From: a virus
Reading direction: 5' to 3' (one strand)
Virus record (IMG/VR): IMGVR_UViG_3300037468_000302
Coordinates: 1 to 42,533 of that record
DNA: 42,533 nucleotides
A model generated the notes under the pieces. The model was given only the letters and a program-made list of their open reading frames with translations, did not search any database and was not told the DNA's origin. Each line of letters opens with the position of its first letter. Position 1 is the stretch's first letter. Shown here piece by piece: positions 7,148-14,692 of the stretch. The position numbers and the translations under genes were made by a program.

Positions 7148-8557
7148 ATGCCATATAGCAGTCTAGCAGAAGCACGTATAAAGAAATTAAGCGGGACATC
7201 GTTGACTTTAGCACAGGTTAACAGCATAGCTGCTATGGCAGATGCTATTGGTGAAAATGGTTGGCCAATTGCCATAAATAAGTTTAAGAAATCTTACCAC
7301 GTAGAAGGTAATGCTTGGGTGAAGAACGAATCGGAAGATAAAGAGTATTCCGATTTGATTATTTCCAAGGAAAATGATAAGTGGCGTATTATAGCTATTT
7401 CTACCGCTGCCTTCAAGGATTATGATGGCGAGACTTTCACTACGCAATGCATAGATTACGATGCTGCCGCTGCAAAACAGTATAATGATTATCCAGAATT
7501 CCGAATGTTTCACAAGAACGGTATGGGATTTGGAAAAGTCACAAAGATGCGTAGAATTGGTCCATTTGCTGTTGATGAAGGGTTTGCATATGATGATTCC
7601 TTCTCTAAGCAGGTATGCGAAAAGATACTAGCTAGCAATGATGGTAAGTGGAGAGTAAGTAGGGGATTCTATGTTCAGGAAGTTTCAGGAGATTGTCCCT
7701 CCTGTAACACGCAATTGCTTCTACAACAGAAGCATATGATTGTCGGATTCAGGTGTCCAACCTGTAAATCTGTTCACTTAAGCAAGGGAGCATTGAAAGA
7801 GATACGCTTTCTTAAAGCCAGGACTTTCGATATTACGGTCACAGACATCCCCTGCGTTCCGTACACGGGAGTTGGCGCATATAAAGATAACATTGTTATG
7901 GAGGACTTTGTCATGAATAAGAAAGAATTACGCAAAAAACTAATCGATGCAGGTATCGAAGAAGCTGCCGTCGACGAGCGACTCAAAGACGTGACTGAAA
8001 CTCAGCTAAAGGAATTGTCCGACCTGCCAGATGCTCAAATTCTCAAAGAATTTGTTGAGGAAGTGCCAGAAGATAAAGAGCATTCCGATGAACAGACTTT
8101 CGTCCTGGACGACGCTGTTCTTGATTCGTTTGCCAAGATTGTCAAGAAAGAAGTTGCCGAGCAGCTTGCCGAGCAACTAGGTAATATGGAGATTCAGGTC
8201 GCTGACCTGGAAGGCTTCGACCTGGACCTGAAAGAGCTGCCTCAGTTGGTCGAGCTTCTGACCGCAGTCAAGGATTTGTCAAGTAAAATCGACAAACTCC
8301 TGGAAGGCGATAAGGAGCGTGTCGAAAAGATGCTCGGAGATTTACCTCGTGCTGGTAAGTTACGCATCCGTCGTTTCAAGGCTGCGGAAAAGGACGAGGA
8401 AGACATGGAAGACGAGGAAGACACGGAAGATGGTGAGGAACCTATTCCGGGTAAGAAGATTTCCAAGAAAAGTTTGCAGGACGGTGTTGTGCTCGGACCT
8501 GAAGGTCAGGTCGCTGGCAGCATGACCGAATTCGTATTTGGCTCTGGAGGTGAGTAA
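7148..8557 (+). CDS. Prohead (maturation) protease with C-terminal scaffold domain
   Basis: A 469-residue protein using ATG 7148 (GGAGATAGG just upstream; an earlier ATG at 7133 overlaps that ribosome site). IIAISTAAFKDYDGETFTTQCIDYD resembles the first strand of HK97-type (S78-like) prohead proteases. FRMFHKNG supplies the probable catalytic His and WRVSRGFYV the probable catalytic Ser. A zinc-ribbon-like insert has CPSC and CPTC. From about residue 256 the protein changes to an acidic, helical, Leu/Glu/Lys-rich region typical of scaffold, ending in an Asp/Glu stretch and a Gly-rich tail. A strong internal start at 7913 would produce the scaffold alone. It directly precedes the major capsid gene, the usual order. 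Confidence 0.8.
   Translation: MPYSSLAEARIKKLSGTSLTLAQVNSIAAMADAIGENGWPIAINKFKKSYHVEGNAWVKNESEDKEYSDLIISKENDKWRIIAISTAAFKDYDGETFTTQCIDYDAAAAKQYNDYPEFRMFHKNGMGFGKVTKMRRIGPFAVDEGFAYDDSFSKQVCEKILASNDGKWRVSRGFYVQEVSGDCPSCNTQLLLQQKHMIVGFRCPTCKSVHLSKGALKEIRFLKARTFDITVTDIPCVPYTGVGAYKDNIVMEDFVMNKKELRKKLIDAGIEEAAVDERLKDVTETQLKELSDLPDAQILKEFVEEVPEDKEHSDEQTFVLDDAVLDSFAKIVKKEVAEQLAEQLGNMEIQVADLEGFDLDLKELPQLVELLTAVKDLSSKIDKLLEGDKERVEKMLGDLPRAGKLRIRRFKAAEKDEEDMEDEEDTEDGEEPIPGKKISKKSLQDGVVLGPEGQVAGSMTEFVFGSGGE
7900..7915 (+). promoter_or_regulatory. Internal ribosome binding site and start codon for a nested scaffold
   Basis: GGAGG at 7900-7904 is followed after 8 nt by ATG 7913, in frame with the protease gene and exactly where the sequence turns into a scaffold-like domain. 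Codon choice also shifts around here toward GAC, CTG and CGT codons as in the capsid gene. Confidence 0.55.
7913..8557 (+). CDS. Nested scaffold protein (in-frame within the protease gene)
   Basis: The predicted product is 214 residues beginning MNKKELRKKLIDAGI. It is largely helical and acidic (KIVKKEVAEQLAEQLGNME; LVELLTAVKDLSSKIDKLLEGD), with an Asp/Glu-rich segment and a short basic stretch (GKLRIRRFK), which are common features of scaffolding proteins that fill the procapsid and are then degraded. The arrangement parallels the known nested scaffold inside lambda-type protease genes. That this product is made separately is inferred only from the ribosome site. Confidence 0.5.
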   Translation: MNKKELRKKLIDAGIEEAAVDERLKDVTETQLKELSDLPDAQILKEFVEEVPEDKEHSDEQTFVLDDAVLDSFAKIVKKEVAEQLAEQLGNMEIQVADLEGFDLDLKELPQLVELLTAVKDLSSKIDKLLEGDKERVEKMLGDLPRAGKLRIRRFKAAEKDEEDMEDEEDTEDGEEPIPGKKISKKSLQDGVVLGPEGQVAGSMTEFVFGSGGE

Positions 8558-8558
8558 T

Positions 8559-10046
8559 ATGAAGACACGATTTGACAACAAAAGAATGGTAAAGTCAGAC
8601 ATGGAGCAGCTTGGCGAAACGATTGGTCGTTCCGTTGGGCAAGCTGTGTTTGGCTTACAGCATGCTTCACGACCGACAGCGTTTGCTCCTTACTTCAAGG
8701 AAACTGGCATATCGCACACGGAAGTGAGCATCTACGGTCGCAATTCCATCTTTGATTGCTGCTCACCTGGAGATGTGTTCGGGCTTCAGGTATCTACAAA
8801 CGGTTTGATGCAGTGGCTTGGGTGGCGTCCGAATCGGTTCTATCGTCGGAGGGTTGACTTTATTCCCTGGTATGGTCCTGAAGGTACTCATGACGGTGCT
8901 CCAGAAACTGGTGCCACCGACCCATGTGCAGACCCACACTCTTGGGAATATGGAGTTTGTGGTTATGACCTGTGCCATAAATCCTGGTACAGCATAGCTA
9001 GTGAAGGGTTAGACCCTCACACAATCGTGCAAGACCGCTGCGAAACTTCTCCTCGTTTCCGTCTGAATGGCATTCAGATTATGGACGATGTCGAGTGGCA
9101 GATGAACGGTATCATGAACGTCATTGCGCAGCAGGTTCGTCGGGCACAGATTCATGGTTCCCACGATAATGCCAACGAGATGAACGGTATCGAAAGCCTC
9201 ATCCGTGCCGGATATGAGAACGACGACGGGACAACTTGTCCGTTCATCGACTCTATCATGGTTGATTGGGCACACGACGACCTGGATGGTACAGGAAATG
9301 GGTTTGGAAATTTCTTTGACTATCTCGATGAGGTAGTTACGGACATTGAGTATCGTTCTCAGGATTTGGGTGGAATTGCCGAGACTGATATGATTCTCCT
9401 GACTTCTCGCTTTATGGCGACCTGCTTGCTTGATGCATACGCTTGCTATACTACCTGCGGTGTCACTGATTCCAATGACGTGACCGACCAGGCTCTGCGT
9501 GCGCAGCAACGAGCTGCACGTATGGCTCTGAATGGTGGACCTCTGTATGACGGAAGTCGTGCAGTGGGCTTCCTGAATCTGAAGAGTGGTCGTCGAGTTC
9601 CTATCATTGTCGAGGATTCTCTCGATATCACACGTCCTGGTTCCTCATATTGCACGGATATCTACCTGTTAACACGGCAGATTGGTTCTCAGGCTGTGTT
9701 CTACGGTGAGTATCTTGACCTGCGAACGTATGAGACTCGTGTGAAGAAACAAATGCCTACATTCGGTGTTCGCACTGATGCGGCAGGACGTTTCGCAATG
9801 AAAGGTAAAGAAGACAACTTCTGCCTCAGTTTGGAACTGGGAACATCACCTGAAATCTACCTGTCCGCTCCTTGGGCACAGGCAAGGTTCTCTGACGTTT
9901 GCTGCGGTCGTGTGCGCAAACCGTTATCTGGTGACCCATTCCAGCCATTCTATATGCCTGGGTATCCTCTGCACAAGGCAACTAGTGAACCTGGTTGTGA
10001 CGAGTGCTATGAGGGTGAAGGTGCTGCGCATTACGCTCAGCGATAA
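8559..10046 (+). CDS. Major capsid protein
   Basis: A 495-residue protein from ATG 8559, one base after the upstream stop, with GGAGGTGAG about 7 nt ahead. It sits directly after the protease/scaffold gene and directly before a strong terminator, as major capsid genes usually do. The sequence shows mixed alpha/beta composition, a long central helix region (NGIMNVIAQQVRRAQIHGSHDNANEMNG), a Cys-rich character (pairs such as DCCSPGD, YACYTTCG, DVCCGR, CDECYEG) and a C-terminal beta region. The Cys content is unusually high for a capsid protein and could make disulphides or inter-subunit links. Codon use is CGT/CTG/GAC-rich compared with most neighbours, consistent with high expression. Identification rests on position, length and expression signs rather than a motif. 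Confidence 0.8.
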   Translation: MKTRFDNKRMVKSDMEQLGETIGRSVGQAVFGLQHASRPTAFAPYFKETGISHTEVSIYGRNSIFDCCSPGDVFGLQVSTNGLMQWLGWRPNRFYRRRVDFIPWYGPEGTHDGAPETGATDPCADPHSWEYGVCGYDLCHKSWYSIASEGLDPHTIVQDRCETSPRFRLNGIQIMDDVEWQMNGIMNVIAQQVRRAQIHGSHDNANEMNGIESLIRAGYENDDGTTCPFIDSIMVDWAHDDLDGTGNGFGNFFDYLDEVVTDIEYRSQDLGGIAETDMILLTSRFMATCLLDAYACYTTCGVTDSNDVTDQALRAQQRAARMALNGGPLYDGSRAVGFLNLKSGRRVPIIVEDSLDITRPGSSYCTDIYLLTRQIGSQAVFYGEYLDLRTYETRVKKQMPTFGVRTDAAGRFAMKGKEDNFCLSLELGTSPEIYLSAPWAQARFSDVCCGRVRKPLSGDPFQPFYMPGYPLHKATSEPGCDECYEGEGAAHYAQR

Positions 10047-10054
10047 CAGCTAAT

Positions 10055-10067
10055 ACCCTCCAAGGGT
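10055..10067 (+). other. Small hairpin before the terminator
   Basis: ACCCT and AGGGT pair around a 3-nt loop, immediately upstream of the larger hairpin after the capsid gene. Confidence 0.4.
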
Positions 10068-10068
10068 T

Positions 10069-10105
10069 ATACTGGGAGGAGATAATACCTCCTCCCAGTA
10101 TTCTT
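10069..10105 (+). terminator. Rho-independent-type terminator after major capsid gene
   Basis: A perfect 13-bp stem (ATACTGGGAGGAG paired with its complement) encloses the 7-nt loop ATAATAC and is followed by TCTTAT. The U-tract is short, but the stem is long and GC-rich. It lies between the capsid stop and the next gene. Confidence 0.75.
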
Positions 10106-10110
10106 ATAAG

Positions 10111-10120
10111 CAAGTTTAGT
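10111..10120 (+). repeat. CAAGTTTAGT element (intergenic copy)
   Basis: The ten-base word CAAGTTTAGT occurs six times on this strand: 10111, 11250, 15735, 25308, 31213 and 35064. Here it lies after the terminator and is followed by ATAGTAGGAGG, so it precedes the ribosome site of the 10141 gene. Confidence 0.5.
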
Positions 10121-10140
10121 ATAGTAGGAGGATTTCCAAG

Positions 10141-10569
10141 ATGAAGCTAATACTTGTAAACAAAGGTGGTGCTGGTTCAGGTGATTTTGGTCATGCGGGA
10201 AGACCAGGAGAAGTAGGAGGTTCATCTGGTGGCAAAGGTAGTATAGGTGCAACCACAGGTGGTAAAGCAGCTATGAATGAGAAAGTTCTTGCTGCTATTA
10301 GCACTTATACTGCTACTAATCTCAAAAGTCCCAGTGCTGCCAAACACTGGATGTACAGGTTACGCAAAAACAGCATTGTGTTGCAGGATATCGGTGGATA
10401 TTTTGGTCACATGACCACGGGATTCTCAAATGATGACCTGGCACATAGCCAGCACAAGGGATTAACCGTTCAGGATATTGCTAAGTGGTTGGATGAGCAC
10501 GGAGCAAGTAAAATACCTAGAGCAAAGAGACAATCAGGAGCAGGAATAACATATTCCTACTACGATTGA
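10141..10569 (+). CDS. Tagged head-module protein of unknown function (tag copy D)
   Basis: A 142-residue protein with an AGGAGG ribosome site. MKLILVNKGG is identical to the start of the 1899 protein; the tag occupies residues 8-28 and is followed by a Gly/Ser/Thr linker and a small, mostly helical domain from about residue 45. That domain includes SAAKHWMYRLRKNSIVLQDIGGYF and LTVQDIAKWLDEHGASK, the latter resembling a short winged-helix or helix-turn-helix unit, though weakly. It follows the capsid gene and its terminator, so it is probably expressed from read-through or its own promoter. Function unknown. Confidence 0.6.
   Translation: MKLILVNKGGAGSGDFGHAGRPGEVGGSSGGKGSIGATTGGKAAMNEKVLAAISTYTATNLKSPSAAKHWMYRLRKNSIVLQDIGGYFGHMTTGFSNDDLAHSQHKGLTVQDIAKWLDEHGASKIPRAKRQSGAGITYSYYD
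10162..10224 (+). repeat. Gly-rich protein tag, copy D
   Basis: Codes for K-G-G-A-G-S-G-D-F-G-H-A-G-R-P-G.. G-G-S. The DNA is close to copy A, with differences mostly at third codon positions. Confidence 0.8.
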
Positions 10570-10572
10570 TGA

Positions 10573-11412
10573 ATGGAAATAATATTCGTAAAGACACGTT
10601 GGCACTATGAGAGCTACTGTGATTTCTGGAAATTAGTTACGCTATCAGGATTCCCCACTTGTTACACAGACGAAATTGATATAAGTAAAGAGGTAATCTA
10701 TTTGGTATCTCCTTATAACGGAGAGTGGGTGCCAGCAGTTACTTCTAAGGATTTCTTCCATCGCAAGGCTAGGTTATATATGCTTAACCTTGAGAGACCA
10801 TCAGGTGCTGGCTCATGGGAGAAATATATTGCAGATAATACTGAGTTAATACAATTCGGATACTTTGATGATATACTGGTTGGCGATAGGTACTTGGCTG
10901 ACCAGACAGGCTTCCCATACATGTTGATAGGTGGGCATGAGAACTTTTGTAATCTTGGAAATAATTATAACAGAGTCTATGACTTGATAACCTTGAGCTG
11001 TTACAGTCTTGCCAGAGCATGGATGTTCCAGACTCCTGAAAGGTTATATCGTAGGTTAGGAGGTATGAAGATTGCTCCTAATATAACAGCCAGTAATGGG
11101 GTTAGAGACGTCCTGTTGAAAGGCACAAAGGCTATGTTGAATATACATCAGGACGGACTTGCGATAAGTGAGCCTCTTAGAATGATTTTAGCTGTGATGT
11201 ATGGTCTTCCAATATTCACTGAGGATTGTGAATCTGATTACCCATGCCACAAGTTTAGTAGGTTTAATGACTATGCTCATGTCATAAAAGATATGCTAGA
11301 TAATGATTATGACGAATTACATACTGAAGCTATGCATACTAGAGAATTATTCACCACTGTAAAGACATTCCGCAATTGCGTTCTGAAGGCTATCAATGAG
11401 CAAGAATATTAA
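10573..11412 (+). CDS. Glycosyltransferase-like protein (GT-B/CgeB-like)
   Basis: A 279-residue protein. The second half has MLNIHQDGLAISEPLRMILAVMYGLPIFTEDCESDYP, which matches the nucleotide-sugar-binding C-terminal domain of CgeB/GT1-like enzymes (N-I-H-x-D-G...R..E/A...G.P..T-E-D). The remaining N-terminal half (KTRWHYESYCDFWKLV; DDILVGDRYLADQTGFPYMLIGGHE) would be the short acceptor half. It has no clear ribosome site and starts 3 nt after the previous stop, so it may depend on translational coupling. It overlaps the next glycosyltransferase gene by 17 nt. Acceptor unknown. Confidence 0.6.
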   Translation: MEIIFVKTRWHYESYCDFWKLVTLSGFPTCYTDEIDISKEVIYLVSPYNGEWVPAVTSKDFFHRKARLYMLNLERPSGAGSWEKYIADNTELIQFGYFDDILVGDRYLADQTGFPYMLIGGHENFCNLGNNYNRVYDLITLSCYSLARAWMFQTPERLYRRLGGMKIAPNITASNGVRDVLLKGTKAMLNIHQDGLAISEPLRMILAVMYGLPIFTEDCESDYPCHKFSRFNDYAHVIKDMLDNDYDELHTEAMHTRELFTTVKTFRNCVLKAINEQEY

Positions 11413-13102
11413 AGTATCTGTCGTAACAGGCACATATAATCGTATAACCTACTTACGCCAAATGGTAGAATCTGCCAGGAAGTCTATATTCAATGTTCCG
11501 TATGAGATTGTAATTGTGGATGGTGGTTCCACTGATGGAACCATGGAATGGTGTGCGCAACAATCAGATATAAAATTCATAGAACATGGAAAGTTACTAG
11601 GAGCAGTAAAGGCATTCAACGACGGAGCAAAGGCAGCCAGGGGGAAGTATGTTGTATTGGCAAATGACGATATCATATTCAACGATGAAAGTCTACTATC
11701 CGCATATGCATTTATGGAAGACAATCCCACGGTGGGTATAGGATGCTTCTATCAGGATAGAGGCAAAAGGGAATGGCATGTAGAGGGTATGTCGGCTGTA
11801 AAGCCTGATGGTTCGTCAGGCTGGACATATTATGGTCAGGTATGCATAGTTCCTAAGGAACTCGGAGACCAAGTAGGGTGGTGGGGTGATTACCTAAGAA
11901 CCTATGGCGGTGACAATGAAATATCATGTAACATATTGGAACTAGGTTATCAGATATTGCCAGTGCCATGTGCCTGTATAAATGACCTGATACCTATGGA
12001 TGCTCTTAGAACTATAAATATGCAGCAGTTGTTAGACCATCCCGATTCCGACTTATGGAAGGCAAAGTGGACCAGGGGAAATAAACTTGGTCCCAACCTA
12101 CCAACATCTTGGAAATCTCGTGAGTTTACTAGGGATTTGCGCATACTGTATGCTCCCATATTTGAGAAAGGATTCGATATTCAGAAGACTTCTAAGTGTG
12201 GTTTGCGCAAAGCGTTGCAAAAGATTGCCACAGTGGTAGAAGTAGACTACGTTCATACTTCTATGGATTACGTGCACGACGTAGCACTATCGTTTAGACC
12301 AGATATATTCTTGCTACAGATACATAATCCTGAGCATGCGGATACTATACAAGCCATAAGACGTGAGTTCCCTGATGCGGTATTAGTGAATTGGAATGGA
12401 GATTACCATCCTGAAATATTGTTGTTGTCATCGTATATAAAGTATTTGGAGATGTTTGACCTGGTTGGATTAGTCACTACCTCTGTAGATAAATACTATA
12501 TTACAAGTCATGTAGACTATTTCTATTGGCAGATAGGGTATGAAAGTTCCAAAGCTGAGCCATGGTCTCAGACTCCCCATTATGATGTATTATTTATGGG
12601 AAATGCATACACGAAAGAAAGGCATGAATTTGGCAAGTTTCTGCGTGGATTACCTTATCATGTAGGGTTGTATGGGAATTGGGCAAAGGAATTGAAGCCA
12701 AACGGTTATACTCTATATGACTTTGACGAGGGAGAAAGGCTATATAAAGCCTGTAAGATAGCAGTGAGCGATAGTCAGTGGCCTCATGCTACGGGATTCG
12801 TATCCAATAGGCTATTCCAGGTTATGTCTGCTGGAGCGTTCATGCTTCAACAGGAGTTTGATGGTATGGAGGAACTATTAGGATTGAAAGACGGAGTACA
12901 TCTGGTTGTTTGGAAATCTTTTGAGGATTTACAAGATAAGATACACTATTATCTAAAGAATCCTGAGTTGAGAGAATTTATAGCCAAAGCAGGACAAACC
13001 TATGTTTTGAAGCACCATTCTTTTGATGTTAGGGTAAAGGAATTGTTGAATGAACTTAAGCGACGTGGTCGTGATTATACCAGCGTATATAAACAACGAT
13101 GA
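11396..13102 (+). CDS. Two-domain glycosyltransferase (GT2 plus CgeB-like GT-B)
   Basis: A 568-residue fusion. Residues 1-230: KVSVVTGTYNRITYLRQMVESA, EIVIVDGGSTDGTMEW and YVVLANDDIIF are the classic GT2 strands with the DGGSTDG and NDD (DxD-like) motifs. Residues 250-560: ILYAPIFEKGFDIQKTSK, FRPDIFLLQIHNPE, YDVLFMGNAYTKERHEFGKFLRGL, and the donor-binding region TGFVSNRLFQVMSAGAFMLQQEFDGMEELLGLKDGVHLVVW, typical of CgeB/GT-B proteins. Such two-domain proteins can add two sugars in sequence. It sits between capsid-related genes and overlaps both neighbours (17 nt and 53 nt). The target may be the capsid, the tail or the modified DNA; the sequence does not say. Confidence 0.75.
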   Translation: MSKNIKVSVVTGTYNRITYLRQMVESARKSIFNVPYEIVIVDGGSTDGTMEWCAQQSDIKFIEHGKLLGAVKAFNDGAKAARGKYVVLANDDIIFNDESLLSAYAFMEDNPTVGIGCFYQDRGKREWHVEGMSAVKPDGSSGWTYYGQVCIVPKELGDQVGWWGDYLRTYGGDNEISCNILELGYQILPVPCACINDLIPMDALRTINMQQLLDHPDSDLWKAKWTRGNKLGPNLPTSWKSREFTRDLRILYAPIFEKGFDIQKTSKCGLRKALQKIATVVEVDYVHTSMDYVHDVALSFRPDIFLLQIHNPEHADTIQAIRREFPDAVLVNWNGDYHPEILLLSSYIKYLEMFDLVGLVTTSVDKYYITSHVDYFYWQIGYESSKAEPWSQTPHYDVLFMGNAYTKERHEFGKFLRGLPYHVGLYGNWAKELKPNGYTLYDFDEGERLYKACKIAVSDSQWPHATGFVSNRLFQVMSAGAFMLQQEFDGMEELLGLKDGVHLVVWKSFEDLQDKIHYYLKNPELREFIAKAGQTYVLKHHSFDVRVKELLNELKRRGRDYTSVYKQR

Positions 13103-14366
13103 ACAATTACAGTGGTTTGATGAGTGTCTCAAGAGCGTTGCGCAGCAGGGATGCAAGGTATCTATACACGATGATGGCTCTAAGATTGCTCTTGGAAATG
13201 TTATAAGTACATATTATAAGAGGAGTGTCATGTTTTCTCGTTCCGATACCAATACTGGGGTATCCCATGCGAGGAATGAAGCAATAAAGAATACTCCTGA
13301 TAAAAGCCTAATTTTCCCTCTTGATTGTGACGATACGCTAAAAGAAGGGACGATTAGCAAACTGCTAAAGGTTTGGAAAGGCACGCCAGTTTATCCTGAC
13401 GTAGCAAAGTTTGGAGAGGAAAATATTGAGCATTATGTACTGTTGGATTGGGATTGTTCTCATCTTTATAATTTTGTTGGATATACTTCCGTCAATGTTC
13501 TGCATTCTAAGGAACAATGGAAGGCTATTGGAGGTTATAACGAGACACTGGATTTCTATGAGGACGGAGAGTATAATGCCAGGTTGTTTGGTACTTACTG
13601 TGCAAAAAGATTTCCAGAACCTCTGGTCAATTACAGAATACATCAAGGGCAGCGCACAAAACAGTTTAGTGCCGTCTCCCGTAGATACGCAAATAAAATT
13701 TTAGAATATGTTAGGAGGTTAGATATGCCGTGTCCGAGTTGTGGTGGTAAGAAAAGAAGTGTAGGAGTGTCTGGCAGTGCGGTTAAAGCGACTGTCAATA
13801 GTTCAGTACAAATAACAGGTAACAGAGGAGATAATATTATGGTAGATAATGCAAACCTGCCTTTGCAGTTCGAGGGCAAAGTATTAGCAAGGTATATTGG
13901 TGGTAAAGGTAAAGGCAAACACTACTACCAGGGAGTCAATTCAAAGACATATTATCGGAATGTGCAGCACGGTGAGTTGGTGTATGCTGACCCTCGTGAT
14001 GTTGCTGGACAGAATGAACCAAGTCCGTCTAAGCTAATTCTGATTGTACGTGCCTCAGCTCCAGCACCAAAGCCAGTGACTGCTTCTGTTCCTGCAGCTC
14101 CAGTGGCTGAGGTGGTTCGCACTCCAAAGTTAGAGGTGGAGAAGACTCCTGTGTTTTCAGAGCCAGCTCCATTGCTTGAGAAGGCTATAATTGAGGAAGA
14201 GATTGCGGAAGCGGAAATTGAATTTGATGACATTTCCAAGATGTCTCTGAAAGACCTCAAGGGTGTAGACATAACCTGTGAAGATGCAGAAGAATTGTTG
14301 GTGATTGAAGAACAAGGTTCTAACAGACCAGCAGTAGTAAAGTATCTAAAGAGTTTATGTTTATAA
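13050..14366 (+). CDS. GT2 glycosyltransferase fused to a head-associated domain
   Basis: A 438-residue frame. Residues 1-225 are a GT2 domain (VVVIIPAYINNDEQLQWFDECLKSV, HDDGS, GVSHARNEAI, LIFPLDCDDTL as DxD, and EDGEYNARLF as the acceptor-side acidic motif). At residue 226 the sequence switches to MPCPSCGGKKRSVG, then YIGGKGKGKHYYQGVNSKTYYRN...GELVYADPRD, a small domain normally encoded as its own gene after the capsid gene in related phages, followed by a Pro/Ala/Glu linker and a short helical C-terminus (SLKDLKGVDITCEDAEELLVIEE). Two good internal ribosome sites (before ATG 13725 and ATG 13839) allow separate production of the C-terminal part. The fusion suggests that the glycosyltransferase is tethered to the head, or that a stop codon was lost. 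Confidence 0.7.
   Translation: MNLSDVVVIIPAYINNDEQLQWFDECLKSVAQQGCKVSIHDDGSKIALGNVISTYYKRSVMFSRSDTNTGVSHARNEAIKNTPDKSLIFPLDCDDTLKEGTISKLLKVWKGTPVYPDVAKFGEENIEHYVLLDWDCSHLYNFVGYTSVNVLHSKEQWKAIGGYNETLDFYEDGEYNARLFGTYCAKRFPEPLVNYRIHQGQRTKQFSAVSRRYANKILEYVRRLDMPCPSCGGKKRSVGVSGSAVKATVNSSVQITGNRGDNIMVDNANLPLQFEGKVLARYIGGKGKGKHYYQGVNSKTYYRNVQHGELVYADPRDVAGQNEPSPSKLILIVRASAPAPKPVTASVPAAPVAEVVRTPKLEVEKTPVFSEPAPLLEKAIIEEEIAEAEIEFDDISKMSLKDLKGVDITCEDAEELLVIEEQGSNRPAVVKYLKSLCL
13713..13727 (+). promoter_or_regulatory. Internal ribosome binding site for the MPCPSC head-associated protein
   Basis: AGGAGG at 13713-13718 with 6-nt spacing to ATG 13725, in frame with the glycosyltransferase and exactly at the domain border. 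A second in-frame candidate is GAGGAG at 13825-13830, 8 nt before ATG 13839. Confidence 0.6.
13725..14366 (+). CDS. Nested head-associated protein (zinc-knuckle-like start, YIGG domain)
   Basis: The predicted product is 213 residues. It starts with C-P-S-C and a basic patch, followed by a compact beta domain RYIGGKGKGKHYYQGVNSKTYYRN..LVYADPRD, a long Pro/Ala/Val/Glu-rich linker and an acidic C-terminal segment. Related phages carry a small YIGG-type gene downstream of the capsid gene, usually of unknown role. Independent translation is inferred only from the ribosome site. The C-terminal helical segment resembles short anchoring or dimerisation helices, but I cannot assign it. Confidence 0.5.
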   Translation: MPCPSCGGKKRSVGVSGSAVKATVNSSVQITGNRGDNIMVDNANLPLQFEGKVLARYIGGKGKGKHYYQGVNSKTYYRNVQHGELVYADPRDVAGQNEPSPSKLILIVRASAPAPKPVTASVPAAPVAEVVRTPKLEVEKTPVFSEPAPLLEKAIIEEEIAEAEIEFDDISKMSLKDLKGVDITCEDAEELLVIEEQGSNRPAVVKYLKSLCL

Positions 14367-14692
14367 TTGGCGACCTGGTTGTAATATCGTTGGTAGTATT
14401 CACATTGACTGTGTTATTGAAAGACACAGAAGGTCCGTTCGACCTGTTTCAGAAGTTTAAGAATATTTTGGTGGGTTCTGAGGGACATGAGAGAGCATTC
14501 TTTATAAAGCTATTTTCATGTCCTTGGTGCTTAGGAACCTGGATATCTGCTGTTGTTACGCTTCTGTACTGTATAACTAGCAAAAGCACATTTCCAACAT
14601 TTATAGCCTACTGGCTAGCATCTATTGGGATTACAGGCTTGTTATATGCTATGCTATACTCTTTTGTGAAGGATACGGAGGATGAATCATGA
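14357..14692 (+). CDS. DUF1360-like small membrane protein
   Basis: A 111-residue protein with hydrophobic segments at about residues 2-22 (IIGDLVVISLVVFTLTVLL), 58-75 and 80-105. FFIKLFSCPWCLGTWISAVV fits the C-x-x-C..W pattern of DUF1360 (YngL-like), a family found in Bacillus and in phages. Function unknown. The CPWC pair could bind metal or be redox-active. It overlaps the upstream gene by 10 nt and the connector gene by 4 nt, so it is embedded in the structural operon. Confidence 0.6.
   Translation: MFIIGDLVVISLVVFTLTVLLKDTEGPFDLFQKFKNILVGSEGHERAFFIKLFSCPWCLGTWISAVVTLLYCITSKSTFPTFIAYWLASIGITGLLYAMLYSFVKDTEDES

Noticed and set aside
9009-9509. Antisense reading frame of 166 codons within the capsid gene
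   Set aside because: It is a shadow of the GC-richer, regular codon use of the capsid gene; no start signal.
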